From assembly GCF_033547095.1 (NCBI RefSeq), contig NZ_CP137852.1, positions 4,737,001-4,801,000 on the forward strand: a DNA stretch of 64,000 nucleotides, read 5' to 3'. The stretch comes from Sediminicoccus rosea. GTDB taxonomy: Bacteria; Pseudomonadota; Alphaproteobacteria; Acetobacterales; Acetobacteraceae. The translations under genes and the position numbers were made by a program. The first letter of the stretch is position 1. Every line of letters starts with the position of its first letter. Below the pieces are notes generated by a model. The model made no database searches, had not been told where the DNA came from, and saw nothing but the letters and a program-made list of their open reading frames with translations. Positions 51,801 to 59,717 of the stretch are shown one piece after another.

Positions 51801-53467
51801 AGCACCGCGACGAGGCAGAAGGTCGCCCAGATGACGTTGAGCGCGAAGGCCTGGAACTCCAGCGTCTGCGGCGCATTCGCCGCGAGGCCGTAGATGCCGA
51901 GCAGCAAGCCGATCAGCAGCGCCGCCGCCAGGAACATGTTGGGGCCCACGGCGCGCAGGTCGAAATAGCCCTCCTCCAGCGTGCCGCCCTTGTCGGTCAC
52001 GTTGAAGCGGCCGCGCTTGGGGTCGAGCAGCGTCGAGAGCGTCACCGGCAGCAGGTAGACGGTCAGCACCGTCTCATAGATCTCGGACCAGAAGGAGTGG
52101 CGGACGGTCTTCTGGATGCGCGACGCCGTGGTGACCGAGAGCACGATGTGCGGTCCGGCATAGGCCACGATGGCGAGCGGCGAGGCCGCGATGATGCTCT
52201 CGCCAAAGATCAGGAAGGCCAGCGGCGCGGTCAGGAACACGAAGCGCGGCAGCGGGAACAGGAAGTGGAACATCGCGTTGAAGTAGCAAAGCCGCTGCGC
52301 GAGGTTCAGGCCGCGTGAAAAAAGTGGATTCTCCACGCGCAGAATCTGGATCATGCCGCGGCCCCAGCGCATGCGCTGGCCGATATGCAGCATGAGGCGC
52401 TCGGTCGCGAGGCCGGCGGCCAGCGGCACGCGCAGATAGGCGGTGCGCCAGCCCTTCTTCTGCATCCGGAGCGAGCAGTGGCAGTCCTCGGTCACCGTCT
52501 CGGTCGGCACGCCGCCCACGGATTCCAGCGCGGTCCGCCGGATGACGGCGCAGGAGCCGCAGAAGAAGGTGGCGCCCCAGAAGTCATTGCCCTGCTGGAT
52601 CAGGCCATAGAAGAGCAGGCCCTCATTCGGCACGCGCTGGCCGGCGGCCAGGTTCCGCTCGAAGGGATCGGGCGAGTAGAAGTAGTGCGGCGTCTGCACC
52701 ATCGCGAGGCCCTGGTCGCGCAGCATCCAGCCCAGGCTGAGCTGGAGGAAGCCGCGCGTCGCCACGTGGTCGCAGTCGAAGATGACGACGTATTCCGAGC
52801 TGGTCTGCGCCAGCGCGTGGTTGATGTTGCCCGCCTTGGCGCCCTTGTTGTCGGGCCGGATGATGTAGTGGCAGCCCACCTCCTCGGCGAAGCGGCGGAA
52901 ATCCTCGCGCCGCCCGTCATCCAGCAGGTAGACGTTCAGCTTGTCCGACGGCCAGTCGAGCGCGAGCGCGGCGAAGACGGTGGGGCGCACCACGTCCAGC
53001 GGCTCGTTGTAGGTCGGGATGAAGACATCCACCGAGGGCCAGTCATCCGGGTTGGCCGGCAGCGGCGCCGGCTTGCGGTCAAGCGGCCAGAGCGTCTGGA
53101 AATAGGCGAGGACGAGCGCGACGATCGCGTAGACCTCGGCCATCAGCAGGCCGACGCCGAGGAAGCTCTGCAGGAAGGTGCTGAAATCCAGCGTCTCGGT
53201 CAGCCGCCAGAAGATGTAGCGCAGCGAGACCAGCAGCGAGAGCACGATCAGCATCAGCGTGATCGTGCGGCCCTGGATGCGGTTGAAGACGAGGAACAGG
53301 AAGAGGCAGCCGAGCGCGAAGATGACCTGCTGCTCGGCCGACATCGGCACGGTGATGATGGTGAGCGAGAGGATCGCGCCCAGAGTGACGATCAGCCAGC
53401 CGAACCACTTGTTCCGCATCAGCGGAAGCCGGGCCAGCCACTCCTTCCGGGCAGCGACTTCGCTCAT
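48824..53467 (-). CDS. bcsAB: Fused cellulose synthase catalytic/periplasmic subunit BcsA-BcsB
   Basis: A 1547-residue fusion of both core subunits, as in Komagataeibacter AcsAB. The BcsA part has N-terminal helices, GT2 motifs FIPTYNE (about 149-155), LLDDGRRE, FDCDH, VTEDCH and GQRMRW, then more helices. A PilZ domain (about 570-680) carries the RRQVRSR arginines and EDLSLGG. A proline-rich linker (about 765-805, LSPPPALSPPPLS) joins the BcsB part, which has carbohydrate-binding and flavodoxin-like repeats and a C-terminal anchor (YVLLGVFLLVLLLIPGPIYWIL). ATG 53467 overlaps the bcsQ stop (ATGA), which sets the start against an in-frame GTG at 53479. It makes beta-1,4-glucan when c-di-GMP binds PilZ. 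Confidence 0.95.
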   Translation of the reverse strand: MSEVAARKEWLARLPLMRNKWFGWLIVTLGAILSLTIITVPMSAEQQVIFALGCLFLFLVFNRIQGRTITLMLIVLSLLVSLRYIFWRLTETLDFSTFLQSFLGVGLLMAEVYAIVALVLAYFQTLWPLDRKPAPLPANPDDWPSVDVFIPTYNEPLDVVRPTVFAALALDWPSDKLNVYLLDDGRREDFRRFAEEVGCHYIIRPDNKGAKAGNINHALAQTSSEYVVIFDCDHVATRGFLQLSLGWMLRDQGLAMVQTPHYFYSPDPFERNLAAGQRVPNEGLLFYGLIQQGNDFWGATFFCGSCAVIRRTALESVGGVPTETVTEDCHCSLRMQKKGWRTAYLRVPLAAGLATERLMLHIGQRMRWGRGMIQILRVENPLFSRGLNLAQRLCYFNAMFHFLFPLPRFVFLTAPLAFLIFGESIIAASPLAIVAYAGPHIVLSVTTASRIQKTVRHSFWSEIYETVLTVYLLPVTLSTLLDPKRGRFNVTDKGGTLEEGYFDLRAVGPNMFLAAALLIGLLLGIYGLAANAPQTLEFQAFALNVIWATFCLVAVLAGLAVGRERRQVRSRARVSAEVEAAVLLADGRRIEGMSEDLSLGGAALRMPAPENRGDDNLVMVELDAGSQRVTVPAEVLRWQDDRLNLRFLPQDMQDEGSIVIATLCRADAWVDWDNIREDRPLRSLKEVLVSIGGLFAGGSQFSFRKRTPAGRSIQVPDTMPDLAQAKAGEVQAPAAMKRGGLVRPSIPAAVALSLMVASGMASAQTRGPQPPTLSPPPALSPPPLSAPPALSPPPGLAPAPLLPPILGAPPGGAPALAAPAQGALSENPLMATPGQDAPGTRTETRTLRQLGLRGPMQMRGVSDLQGLLFGVRGDEVVTSARLTLQGATSPALIPELSQIAFTLNEQFIGTIQPDRARPAFGPLEFPINPFFFADVNRLNFRFTGRYAIECNDPLSGLLWSTISDNSTISLRLERLPITRDLARLPEPFFDPRQLREPLVLPFILPDVASNDALRAAAIVSSWFAVQADYRGSTFPVGNVIPQRGNAVVISASLDSIPGVMMPRLEGPTLAILPNPNDPLGLLLVIAGRNGQEAVAAATALGVGREALSGELVTIQAQDIPPRQPYDAPRWVRVDRPLRFGEIMDPSELQAFGYVPGPIAVPFRTAPDLYTARDRALSAQIRFRAPPGPIMDVAVSRLDVALNDIYLRSAPLRQAEASWPFNWIQRQVTQSETDEVQIGLPSYMLFGQNELQLRFDMRPLHRGDCIAVPGDIRASVDPDSTIDLSGAHRFTTLPNLAFFTSSGFPFTKYADLSQTAVVLPDRPSQAELESFLTMLGRIAALVSYPPVNLQVVRPDALQSVAGKDLLVIGTLGRQPALQTLLRDGPLQLEGNRLTVRLNDVFGDFRNLFGGERRGELERVSALLANPGEALGALIGFESPLTSGRSVVALTGSSPAGLEAMVTALRDPEQVPRVQGDTAILSGGRIQAFRVGSTYTHGSLPPWLWPEYFMKDNPYVLLGVFLLVLLLIPGPIYWILRRRAAQRLRERSV

Positions 53468-54264
53468 CGCGCGCCCCACCCCGGCGAGAAGGGTTCCGGC
53501 ACGGGGGGCAGGGCCGCCTCGATGCCACGCGCGATCTCGCGCAGATCCTCCGCCGCCTGGCTGTTGGGCGCGAGGTCGAGCACCAGGCGCTGGGCGGCGA
53601 GCGCCTCGGCCACGATCTCCTCGCGGCAGATGGCGCCGAGCAGGCGGGGCCCGAGGTGGCGCGCCACCGTCTCGGCCGCGGCGCGGGAGAGGCGGGTGTT
53701 GGGATCCACCCCGTTCAGCACGACGCGCAGGCGGCCGGCGAAGAGCGCGGCCATGGTGCCGGCGCCGAGGAAGCGCCCGCTGTCGATGTCGGGCACCAGC
53801 GCGGCGCTGGTCGCATCCGCCAGCAGCACGGCGCAGACCATGGAGGCCATGGGCGCCAGGATGCTGAGCGCATGCGAGGCGCCGGGCGGCGTATCGGCGA
53901 TCACCAGCAGGCTGGGGTCGGTCAGGATGGCGCGCAGCGGCGCGGCCAGCAGCTCGGGGTCGCGCTCGAGCGCGTGGGCCAGACCGAGGGCGCCGCGGAT
54001 GTCGATCGAACCGTGCGGCAGCAGCATCACGCCGGAGGCGGTCTGGCGCACCATCTCACGCCAGTCGGGGCGCTTCGGCAGTTCGGTCATGAAGCCGGCG
54101 ATGTCGCTCAGGGGGACACCGAAATGCAGGCGCAGCGTGTTCTGCGGGTCGAAATCCATCACCAGCACGCGGCGGCCCTGGCGCCGCATGGCATCCGCCA
54201 CATTGGCGGCCAATGTGGTCTTTCCGACACCACCCTTGGGGGACGCGAAGCAAATGAGGGGCAT
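53464..54264 (-). CDS. bcsQ: Cellulose biosynthesis MinD/ParA-like ATPase BcsQ
   Basis: A 266-residue ParA-type ATPase. The deviant Walker A motif is FASPKGGVGKTTLAAN at the N-terminus, with a switch-like VMDFDPQNTLRLHFG and LLVIADTPPGAS. BcsQ (YhjQ) is needed for cellulose production and places the synthase at the cell pole in some bacteria. A GGAGG site lies 5 bases before ATG 54264. It overlaps the bcsAB start by 4 bases and follows the proline-rich protein by 15 bases. Confidence 0.9.
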   Translation of the reverse strand: MPLICFASPKGGVGKTTLAANVADAMRRQGRRVLVMDFDPQNTLRLHFGVPLSDIAGFMTELPKRPDWREMVRQTASGVMLLPHGSIDIRGALGLAHALERDPELLAAPLRAILTDPSLLVIADTPPGASHALSILAPMASMVCAVLLADATSAALVPDIDSGRFLGAGTMAALFAGRLRVVLNGVDPNTRLSRAAAETVARHLGPRLLGAICREEIVAEALAAQRLVLDLAPNSQAAEDLREIARGIEAALPPVPEPFSPGWGAR

Positions 54265-54279
54265 GGAGCCTCCGGCAGC

Positions 54280-56265
54280 CTAGAAGCTTGACGGCGCCCG
54301 CAGGGCGGCGCGGAACGTGTCAAAGGGGGATGCAGCAGGCGGGCCGCCCGACGCGACAAGACGCATAACCTCCCCCAGGGGAACTGTCACGGCTGCGGCC
54401 GGGAGGGCGTTCCCGCCGGGGCGGAGTGGCGGATCATGAGGGGCGCGGCCGGCCAGGGGCTCGGGCAGGCCCGCGCTGCCGGGATGGGCGACGACCTGCT
54501 TCAGCCGGCTGAGCGTGCTGCCGGCCGGCGCGGGGGGCGCCGGCGGCGCAGCGTCACGCGGCGCGGAGAGCCCGCTGAAGATCGCGAAGTCCGCCAGCGG
54601 GGCGGCGGGCGCGGGGGCGGGCCGCGGCGTCATCGGAGCGGGCGGGGGTGGGGCCGGAGCCAGCACCAAAGGCGCGGGCGGCGGGCTGGGGGCGCGGGCG
54701 GGCTCGGGCGCGGGCGGGGCGTAGGAAGCCGGCTGCGCCGGCGGGGCGTAGGAAGCCGGCGGCGCGGGCGGAGCATACGAGGCCGGCTGCGCCGGCGGGG
54801 CATACGAGGCCGGCGGCACCGGCGGGGCATACGAGGCCGGCTGCGCCGGCGGGGCATAAGAAGCCGGCTCGACCGGAGCGGCATAGGACACCGGCGGCGC
54901 GGGCGGGGTGTAGGAAACCGGCTCCGCTGGCGGAGCGGGCGGGACCGGCTCAACCGGCGGGGCGAACAGGACCAGTTCCACGGGCGGGGCGGGCGCGGCC
55001 GGCTCCGCCGTCGGGGGGAACAGCGCCGATTCCAGGGCGGCAGCCGGAGCGGCGGCCAGGGTGGGCGCGGGCGGGGTGCGCGCAGCCGGGGGCGGACCCA
55101 CGGGCGGCGCGACAGGCGGCGCGGTGGCAGGCTCGGGGGCACGGGGGGCGGCGGCCGGCGGCGGGGCGGGCCGGCGCGCCGCCGGACGGGGCGCGGGGCG
55201 CGTCAGGACGGACCAGTCGATGCCGGCCAGCAGCGCGGCCGCAGCCTCATCCTGATCGGCATCGGTCGGCGGGGCGGGCGGTGCGACGGGCTTCGGCGCA
55301 GCGGCCTGCGGGGCGGCGGGCGGGGCAGCGGCGGGGGCCAGCGGCACCGCGGGCGGCGGGGCGACGGCCTGCGGCCTGGGTGCGGCCGGCGCCATGATGG
55401 GGGCGGGCGGCGGGGCGACCACCATGACAGGGGCGCTCTTCACCGCGGGCGCGGGCGGCGGCGCGGCCGGCGGCGGAGCGATCGCCACCACCGGCGCGGC
55501 CATCACCGCCGGGCGCGCGGGCGGGCGCGGGGCGGGCGGCGGCGGCACGACGGAGGGCGCGCTCATCACCGCGGGCGGCGGCGCTGGTGGCACCGGTGGC
55601 ACCGGCGCGACGACGGGGACGGGCACGGGCGCCGAGACCGGCCGTGGCGGCGGAGCGGCCGCCATCGCGGGCGCGGGCGCGCTCACCGCAATCGGCGGCA
55701 GCGGCGGGGGCGGTGCGACCGGCACCGCCGGAAGGGGCGGCGGGATGGGCGCGCTCGCCAAGGGGGCCCTTGCCTCGGGCGCGGCTGCGGGCATCGCGCC
55801 CAGCCGGGGGGCCGGCGGCGGCGCTGCCCCGGTAAGAGGGGCAGCCGGCAGGGATGGGGTGGCGCTGGGCGGCGTGGCGCTGGGTGGGGTGGGCACCACC
55901 GGCTCGCGCAGGCGCGGCGGCGGCGCGAAGGCCGTGGCGGGTGCCGCTGCGGCCAGGGGCGCGGCGGCCGGGGCTGGCGGCCGGAGGCGGGGTGCGGGCG
56001 GGAGCGGCGCGGGTTTGTCGTCGATGGGGGGCACCGCCATGATGGCGGCCATGGCGGTCGGCGGCTCAGGCGGCGGCGCGGATTCCTCGGAGCGCAGCGC
56101 GGCGGAGACGGAGCGCAATTCACGCAGGACTTCTTGCGGACCGATAGGCGCGCCGTCACCCCTGGCCGACTCCGTGCGAACCGGCAGGTTTCCGAAGCTG
56201 CGGTACTTCAAGCCTGGCGTGTTCATGGCGGCGGCCACCCGCGCCACGTCTGGCTCCTGGCCCAT
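54280..56265 (-). CDS. Proline/alanine-rich cellulose biosynthesis protein (BcsP/BcsR-like)
   Basis: A 661-residue low-complexity protein. The first 55 residues are the only ordered-looking part (EPDVARVAAAMNTPGLKYRSFG, then GPQEVLRELRSVSAAL). They resemble the short BcsR/BcsP modules that partner BcsQ. The bulk is Pro-Ala-rich, including about eight nonapeptide repeats of the type P-A-S-Y-A-P-P-A-Q around residues 443-516. A final segment (LADFAIFSGL, SRLKQVVAH, VPLGEVMRLVASG) is conserved-looking. It precedes bcsQ by 15 bases, so a regulatory or scaffold role at the synthase is likely. The gene name is tentative. Confidence 0.65.
   Translation of the reverse strand: MGQEPDVARVAAAMNTPGLKYRSFGNLPVRTESARGDGAPIGPQEVLRELRSVSAALRSEESAPPPEPPTAMAAIMAVPPIDDKPAPLPPAPRLRPPAPAAAPLAAAAPATAFAPPPRLREPVVPTPPSATPPSATPSLPAAPLTGAAPPPAPRLGAMPAAAPEARAPLASAPIPPPLPAVPVAPPPPLPPIAVSAPAPAMAAAPPPRPVSAPVPVPVVAPVPPVPPAPPPAVMSAPSVVPPPPAPRPPARPAVMAAPVVAIAPPPAAPPPAPAVKSAPVMVVAPPPAPIMAPAAPRPQAVAPPPAVPLAPAAAPPAAPQAAAPKPVAPPAPPTDADQDEAAAALLAGIDWSVLTRPAPRPAARRPAPPPAAAPRAPEPATAPPVAPPVGPPPAARTPPAPTLAAAPAAALESALFPPTAEPAAPAPPVELVLFAPPVEPVPPAPPAEPVSYTPPAPPVSYAAPVEPASYAPPAQPASYAPPVPPASYAPPAQPASYAPPAPPASYAPPAQPASYAPPAPEPARAPSPPPAPLVLAPAPPPPAPMTPRPAPAPAAPLADFAIFSGLSAPRDAAPPAPPAPAGSTLSRLKQVVAHPGSAGLPEPLAGRAPHDPPLRPGGNALPAAAVTVPLGEVMRLVASGGPPAASPFDTFRAALRAPSSF
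54716..54935 (-). repeat. 27-base coding repeats in the BcsP-like gene
   Basis: About eight near-identical 27-base units encode the nonapeptide P-A-S-Y-A-P-P-A-(Q/P). On the plus strand they read as alternating GCCGGC-rich and GGGGCATA/GTA blocks. They are in frame and inside the gene, so this is a protein repeat, not a CRISPR array. Confidence 0.8.
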
Positions 56266-56370
56266 CGAGAACGCAAATCCCTGTTGCTGGTAAGGCCCTA
56301 GGATGCCTTCAAACCCGCGTCAACGAAACCCTCGACTTTGAAATTTAGATTGATTGCATCGCAGTATGCA
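56266..56370 (-). promoter_or_regulatory. AT-rich gap between bcsZ and the bcsP-like gene
   Basis: The 105 bases before the bcsP-like start are AT-rich for this genome. On the minus strand TTGACG is followed after 17 bases by TAGGGC (around 56276-56320), and a further TTGATG lies near the bcsZ stop. An internal promoter for the bcsP-Q-AB-C part of the operon is likely. The exact elements are uncertain. Confidence 0.4.
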
Positions 56371-57480
56371 TCAAATCATATCAGAGTCGCGCGCCGCGAG
56401 TGTTGAAAGCAGGCTCAACGCGCCAGAGTAGTAATCCGGCATCGGCGGAACCGCGGTTCCGGGCATCGCGAGGCGCGCATGGCGCGGGGTCGGCGCATGG
56501 CCCCGCCGCGCCGTGGCGAGCGCGGCGACGCCGCCGATCCCGGGCGAAGCCGCGTAGGGCGAGATGATGTTCGTGGTCAGGTCCACCCAGGCCGGCAGGT
56601 GCCGGTGGCGCGGATCATTCCAGAAATCGGCGGAGCCGGTCAGGCTCGGCTCCTGCGCCAGGCCGACCCAGGCCATGTAGAGCGGCACGCGCAGCGCGTC
56701 ATAGGAGAAGCGCGGCGCCCAGTCGCCCGGCAGGGAGAGCAGGCCATCCACCCGGCGCACCGCCAGCCAATCGGGCGGCAGGCCCCAGCGGCCGAAGCGG
56801 CCGTTGCGCATCAGCGCCACGCCATCGGCGGCGACGCGCAGCCAGGCGGGATCCGGCACGGCCTGGGCCAGGGCGCGGATCGCCGGGAAGGCATAATAGG
56901 AGGGGTTCACGATGGTGTGGTCGGCCCGCTCGAAGCCGCGGGCGCCGGGCAGCAGCACCCAGTAGCTGCCGGCGCGGCGGACCAGCAGGCGCAGGATGTC
57001 CCGCGCCATGGCCGTTCCCTGCGCCGTGTGGTCGCGGTTGCCCCAGCGCTGGCCGGCCTCGAGCAGCGCCCAGGCGATGAAGAGGTCCCCATCCGTCGCG
57101 TTGTTCGGGTCATCCACCGGGTTGCTGGCATTGGGGCGGAAGCGCCAGGAAAACAGCTCATCCTGCGGGCGGCGCAGGGTGGTGACGGTCCAGGCGAGGA
57201 TGCGGTCGAAGGCCTCGCGGTCATCGGCGCGGACGGCCGACATCAGGGCCCAGCCCTGCCCTTCCGAATGTGAGATGTTCTGGTTGCCCGTGTCCACGAT
57301 GCGGCCCTCGGGCGCCAGGAAGCGGTCCCGGAAGGCGGCCCATTCGGCGCGCTGGATGTCGCTGGGCGGCCGGGCCTGGGTGGCGGCGGCAGGAGCGGCG
57401 GCGAAGGCGGGGAGCGCGGCGGCGGAGAGCCCGAGCAGGGCGTGGCGCCGCGACAGTCCAGGGGGGGCAACCAGGGTCAA
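56371..57480 (-). CDS. bcsZ: Glycoside hydrolase family 8 endoglucanase BcsZ
   Basis: A 369-residue exported endo-beta-1,4-glucanase of the GH8 type that accompanies cellulose synthases and trims or edits nascent chains. The Tat-like signal is SRRHALLGLSAAALPAF. The catalytic acid lies in NISHSEGQGWALM, and the conserved Asp in NNATDGDLFIAWAL. SYYAFPAIRALA and YDALRVPLYMAW are family features. It starts with TTG at 57480 with GAGGA 12 bases upstream. It is the first gene of the cellulose run, 105 bases before the bcsP-like gene, which matches the position of the GH8 gene cmcAx in Komagataeibacter. Confidence 0.9.
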   Translation of the reverse strand: MTLVAPPGLSRRHALLGLSAAALPAFAAAPAAATQARPPSDIQRAEWAAFRDRFLAPEGRIVDTGNQNISHSEGQGWALMSAVRADDREAFDRILAWTVTTLRRPQDELFSWRFRPNASNPVDDPNNATDGDLFIAWALLEAGQRWGNRDHTAQGTAMARDILRLLVRRAGSYWVLLPGARGFERADHTIVNPSYYAFPAIRALAQAVPDPAWLRVAADGVALMRNGRFGRWGLPPDWLAVRRVDGLLSLPGDWAPRFSYDALRVPLYMAWVGLAQEPSLTGSADFWNDPRHRHLPAWVDLTTNIISPYAASPGIGGVAALATARRGHAPTPRHARLAMPGTAVPPMPDYYSGALSLLSTLAARDSDMI

Positions 57481-57598
57481 GCGTCAGTCCTCGGCCAGGG
57501 GGTTCGCCAGGAATGGTCCAGCCAGCGGACCACCGGCACGGGGATGCCAGGGGCGGCGCAGGCCTTGTTGGACGCAACTTAGGAGGATGATCGCGACG

Positions 57599-57649
57599 GT
57601 TGCAACCACAATGTTGCAGAAAGACGAGTTGTCTCGCAATTTGAGACAA
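57599..57649. promoter_or_regulatory. Two inverted repeats in the bcsZ/FAH divergent region
   Basis: The 238-base divergent gap (57481-57718) holds TGCAAC (57601-57606) paired with GTTGCA (57613-57618), inside a GTTGCAAC palindrome. It also holds TTGTCTC (57629-57635) paired with GAGACAA (57643-57649) around a 7-base spacer. Both are perfect and lie in AT-richer DNA, as expected for operators. Which gene they control is unknown: bcsZ lies 119 bases to the left, the FAH gene 70 bases to the right. Confidence 0.5.
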
Positions 57650-57718
57650 ATTGCCAGGGGCTTGTCAAACCATTCCGACCGGCTTCCCCTGTCGCCCTGT
57701 CCCAGAAAGAGACCAGCC

Positions 57719-58609
57719 ATGGCCCTTCGCCTCGTCACCTTCGCCCATGCCAACACCATCCGTCCCGGCGCCATGCTGGGCGATTCCGAGGTGCTGGACC
57801 TCACCGCCGCCGGCCTGCCGCACGCCGACATGGCCGCGATCATCGCGGCGGGCGCCCCGGCGCTGGCCGCCATCCGCGCCCTGGTGGCCAACCCGCCCGC
57901 CGCCGCCCGCCACCCACTCGCCTCCGTGAAGCTGCTGGCCCCCCTGCCCCGCCCCGCCCGCAACATCTTCTGCGTCGGCCGCAACTACATGGACCACGTG
58001 GCCGAGGGCGACCGCACCCGCGGCATCACCAATTCGGAACTGCCCAAGTTCCCGCAATTCTTCACCAAGGCGCCCGAGACGGTGATCGCGAATGGAGACA
58101 CCATTCCGGATCATGGCGCGACGGGCGTGACCCAGTGGCTCGACTACGAGGCCGAACTGACCCTCATCATCGGCAAGCCCGGCGCCAATATCGCGAAGGA
58201 GGATGCGCTCAGCCACGTCTTCGGCTGGACCATCGCCAATGACGTGACAGGGCGCGACCTGCAGCGCCGCTACGGCCAGTGGTTCAAGGGCAAGTCGCTC
58301 GATGGTTCCTGCCCGCTCGGCCCCTGGATCGTTCCGGCGGACGAACTGGATGCGAGCGACCTCGCCATCCAGCTCTGGATCAATGGCGAGCAGCGCCAGT
58401 CCAGCCGCACCAGCAAGATGATCTTCGACGTGAAGGAGATCCTGCATCACCTCTCCAAGGGCTTCACCCTGCTCCCCGGCGACGTGGTGATGACCGGCAC
58501 GCCCGAGGGCGTGGGCTATGCCATGGTGCCGCCGCAGGTGCTCAAGACCGGCGATGTGGTGAAGATCCGCGTCGAGGGCATCGGCGAGCTGACCAACCCG
58601 GTCGGCTGA
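57719..58609 (+). CDS. Fumarylacetoacetate hydrolase-family protein
   Basis: A 296-residue FAH-fold enzyme. Its landmarks are NIFCVGRNYMDHVAE, the metal ligands in YEAELTLIIGK (E-x-E) and GWTIANDVTGRDLQ (D), the active-site segment KSLDGSCPLGPWIV, and the C-terminal LLPGDVVMTGTPEGVG. This family includes FAH, acylpyruvase and 2-hydroxyhepta-2,4-diene-1,7-dioate isomerase, and the substrate cannot be fixed. ATG 57719 follows a purine-rich run (AGAAAGAG). Its stop overlaps the next gene as TGATG, so the two enzymes are coupled and likely work in one catabolic route. Confidence 0.87.
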   Translation: MALRLVTFAHANTIRPGAMLGDSEVLDLTAAGLPHADMAAIIAAGAPALAAIRALVANPPAAARHPLASVKLLAPLPRPARNIFCVGRNYMDHVAEGDRTRGITNSELPKFPQFFTKAPETVIANGDTIPDHGATGVTQWLDYEAELTLIIGKPGANIAKEDALSHVFGWTIANDVTGRDLQRRYGQWFKGKSLDGSCPLGPWIVPADELDASDLAIQLWINGEQRQSSRTSKMIFDVKEILHHLSKGFTLLPGDVVMTGTPEGVGYAMVPPQVLKTGDVVKIRVEGIGELTNPVG

Positions 58610-59646
58610 TGCGCCCCTTGCCCCTGCTGCCCACCACCGTGGTGGGCAGCTACCCCCAGCCCGCCTGGCTGCTGGACCAGGAGGCGCTGCGCTCGCGCCT
58701 TGTGCCGCGCGTGCGCGCGCCCGAGATGTGGCGCGTGGCGCCGGAATTCCTGGCCCAGGCGCAGGATGACGCGACGGTGCTGGCCATGCGCGACATGGAG
58801 CGCGCGGGCATCGACATCATCACCGATGGCGAGATCCGCCGCGAGAGCTATTCCAACCATTTCGCCTCGGCGCTGGAGGGCATTGATCCTTCCGGCCCCG
58901 GCGAGGTGGTGGGCCGCACCGGCGCCAAGACGCTGGTGCCGCGCGTCATCGGCCGCATCCGCCGCAAGCACGCCGTCGAGGTGCGCGACGTCGCCTTCGC
59001 GCGCGCCAACACCGACCGCGCGGTGAAGATCACCCTGCCCGGGCCCTTCACCATGAGCCGGCAGTGCCAGAACCTGTTCTACAAGGACGAGGCCGAGCTC
59101 GCGATGGACTACGCCATCGCCCTCAACGCCGAGATCCGTGAGCTGAAGGCCGCCGGCGCCGACGTCATCCAGCTGGACGAGCCCTGGATGCAGGCCTTCC
59201 CCGAGATGGCGCGCGCCTTCGCCGTGCCCGCCATCAACCGCGCGCTGGAAGGGATCGAGGGCACCACCGTCGTGCATCTCTGCTTCGGCTATGCGGCGAT
59301 GGTGAACCAGAAGCCCTCCGGCTACTCCTTCCTGCCGGAGCTCTCGGATTGCGCGGCCGGGCAGATCTCCATCGAGGCGGCGCAGCCGAAGCTCGACCTC
59401 GCCATCCTGAAGGAACTGCCGGGCAAGACCATCATGCTCGGCGTGCTCGACCTGGGTTCCAAGGAAGTGGAGACGGCGGAGGTGGTGGCCGATCGCATCC
59501 GCGCGGGCCTCAAGGTACTGCCCGCGGAGAAGATCGTGCCGGCACCTGATTGCGGGATGAAATACCTGCCGCGCGAACGCGCCTTCGGCAAGCTGAAGGC
59601 GCTGGCGGAAGGGGCCGCGATCGTGCGGCGGGAGCTCGGCGCCTGA
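58609..59646 (+). CDS. MetE-like (cobalamin-independent methionine synthase) family protein
   Basis: A 345-residue protein equal to the C-terminal catalytic half of MetE (full MetE is about 750). It keeps LPTTVVGSYPQP at the start, ERAGIDIITDGEI, the QLDEPW motif and the zinc-site region VVHLCFGY (His and Cys), with a later Cys in PAPDCGMKYLPRE. Stand-alone halves like this are common and many are not methionine synthases; some act on xenobiotic or aromatic methyl groups. Here translational coupling (TGATG) to the FAH-family gene points to a demethylation or catabolic role. Methionine synthesis is not excluded. Confidence 0.8.
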   Translation: MRPLPLLPTTVVGSYPQPAWLLDQEALRSRLVPRVRAPEMWRVAPEFLAQAQDDATVLAMRDMERAGIDIITDGEIRRESYSNHFASALEGIDPSGPGEVVGRTGAKTLVPRVIGRIRRKHAVEVRDVAFARANTDRAVKITLPGPFTMSRQCQNLFYKDEAELAMDYAIALNAEIRELKAAGADVIQLDEPWMQAFPEMARAFAVPAINRALEGIEGTTVVHLCFGYAAMVNQKPSGYSFLPELSDCAAGQISIEAAQPKLDLAILKELPGKTIMLGVLDLGSKEVETAEVVADRIRAGLKVLPAEKIVPAPDCGMKYLPRERAFGKLKALAEGAAIVRRELGA

Positions 59647-59654
59647 CAGCGTCG

Positions 59655-59707
59655 GCGAGAGGGCTTTGCCCTCTCGCGCTCACCCACCAAGAAACTCGGT
59701 TTCTTGG
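59655..59707. terminator. Two back-to-back hairpins in the convergent gap
   Basis: GCGAGAGGGC (59655-59664) pairs perfectly with GCCCTCTCGC (59668-59677) across TTT. CCAAGAAAC (59687-59695) pairs perfectly with GTTTCTTGG (59699-59707) across TCG. They sit between the convergent MetE-like and MBL genes, 10 bases from either stop or less, and look like a bidirectional terminator, although no long T-tract follows either stem. Confidence 0.6.
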
Positions 59708-59717
59708 ATCTTCCAAC

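Noticed and set aside
48482-52318. A long open frame on the plus strand opposite bcsAB and the AlgJ-like gene
   Set aside because: It crosses two well-supported minus-strand genes, and its translation (His/Arg/Gly/Gln-rich) shows no recognisable fold.
54716-54935. Short direct repeats resembling a CRISPR array
   Set aside because: Units are contiguous, in frame and encode P-A-S-Y-A-P-P-A repeats; there are no unique spacers and no cas genes.
54436-56301. A Gly/Arg-rich open frame opposite the BcsP-like gene
   Set aside because: The opposite strand of Pro/Ala codons gives Gly/Arg codons; operon context supports the minus-strand reading.
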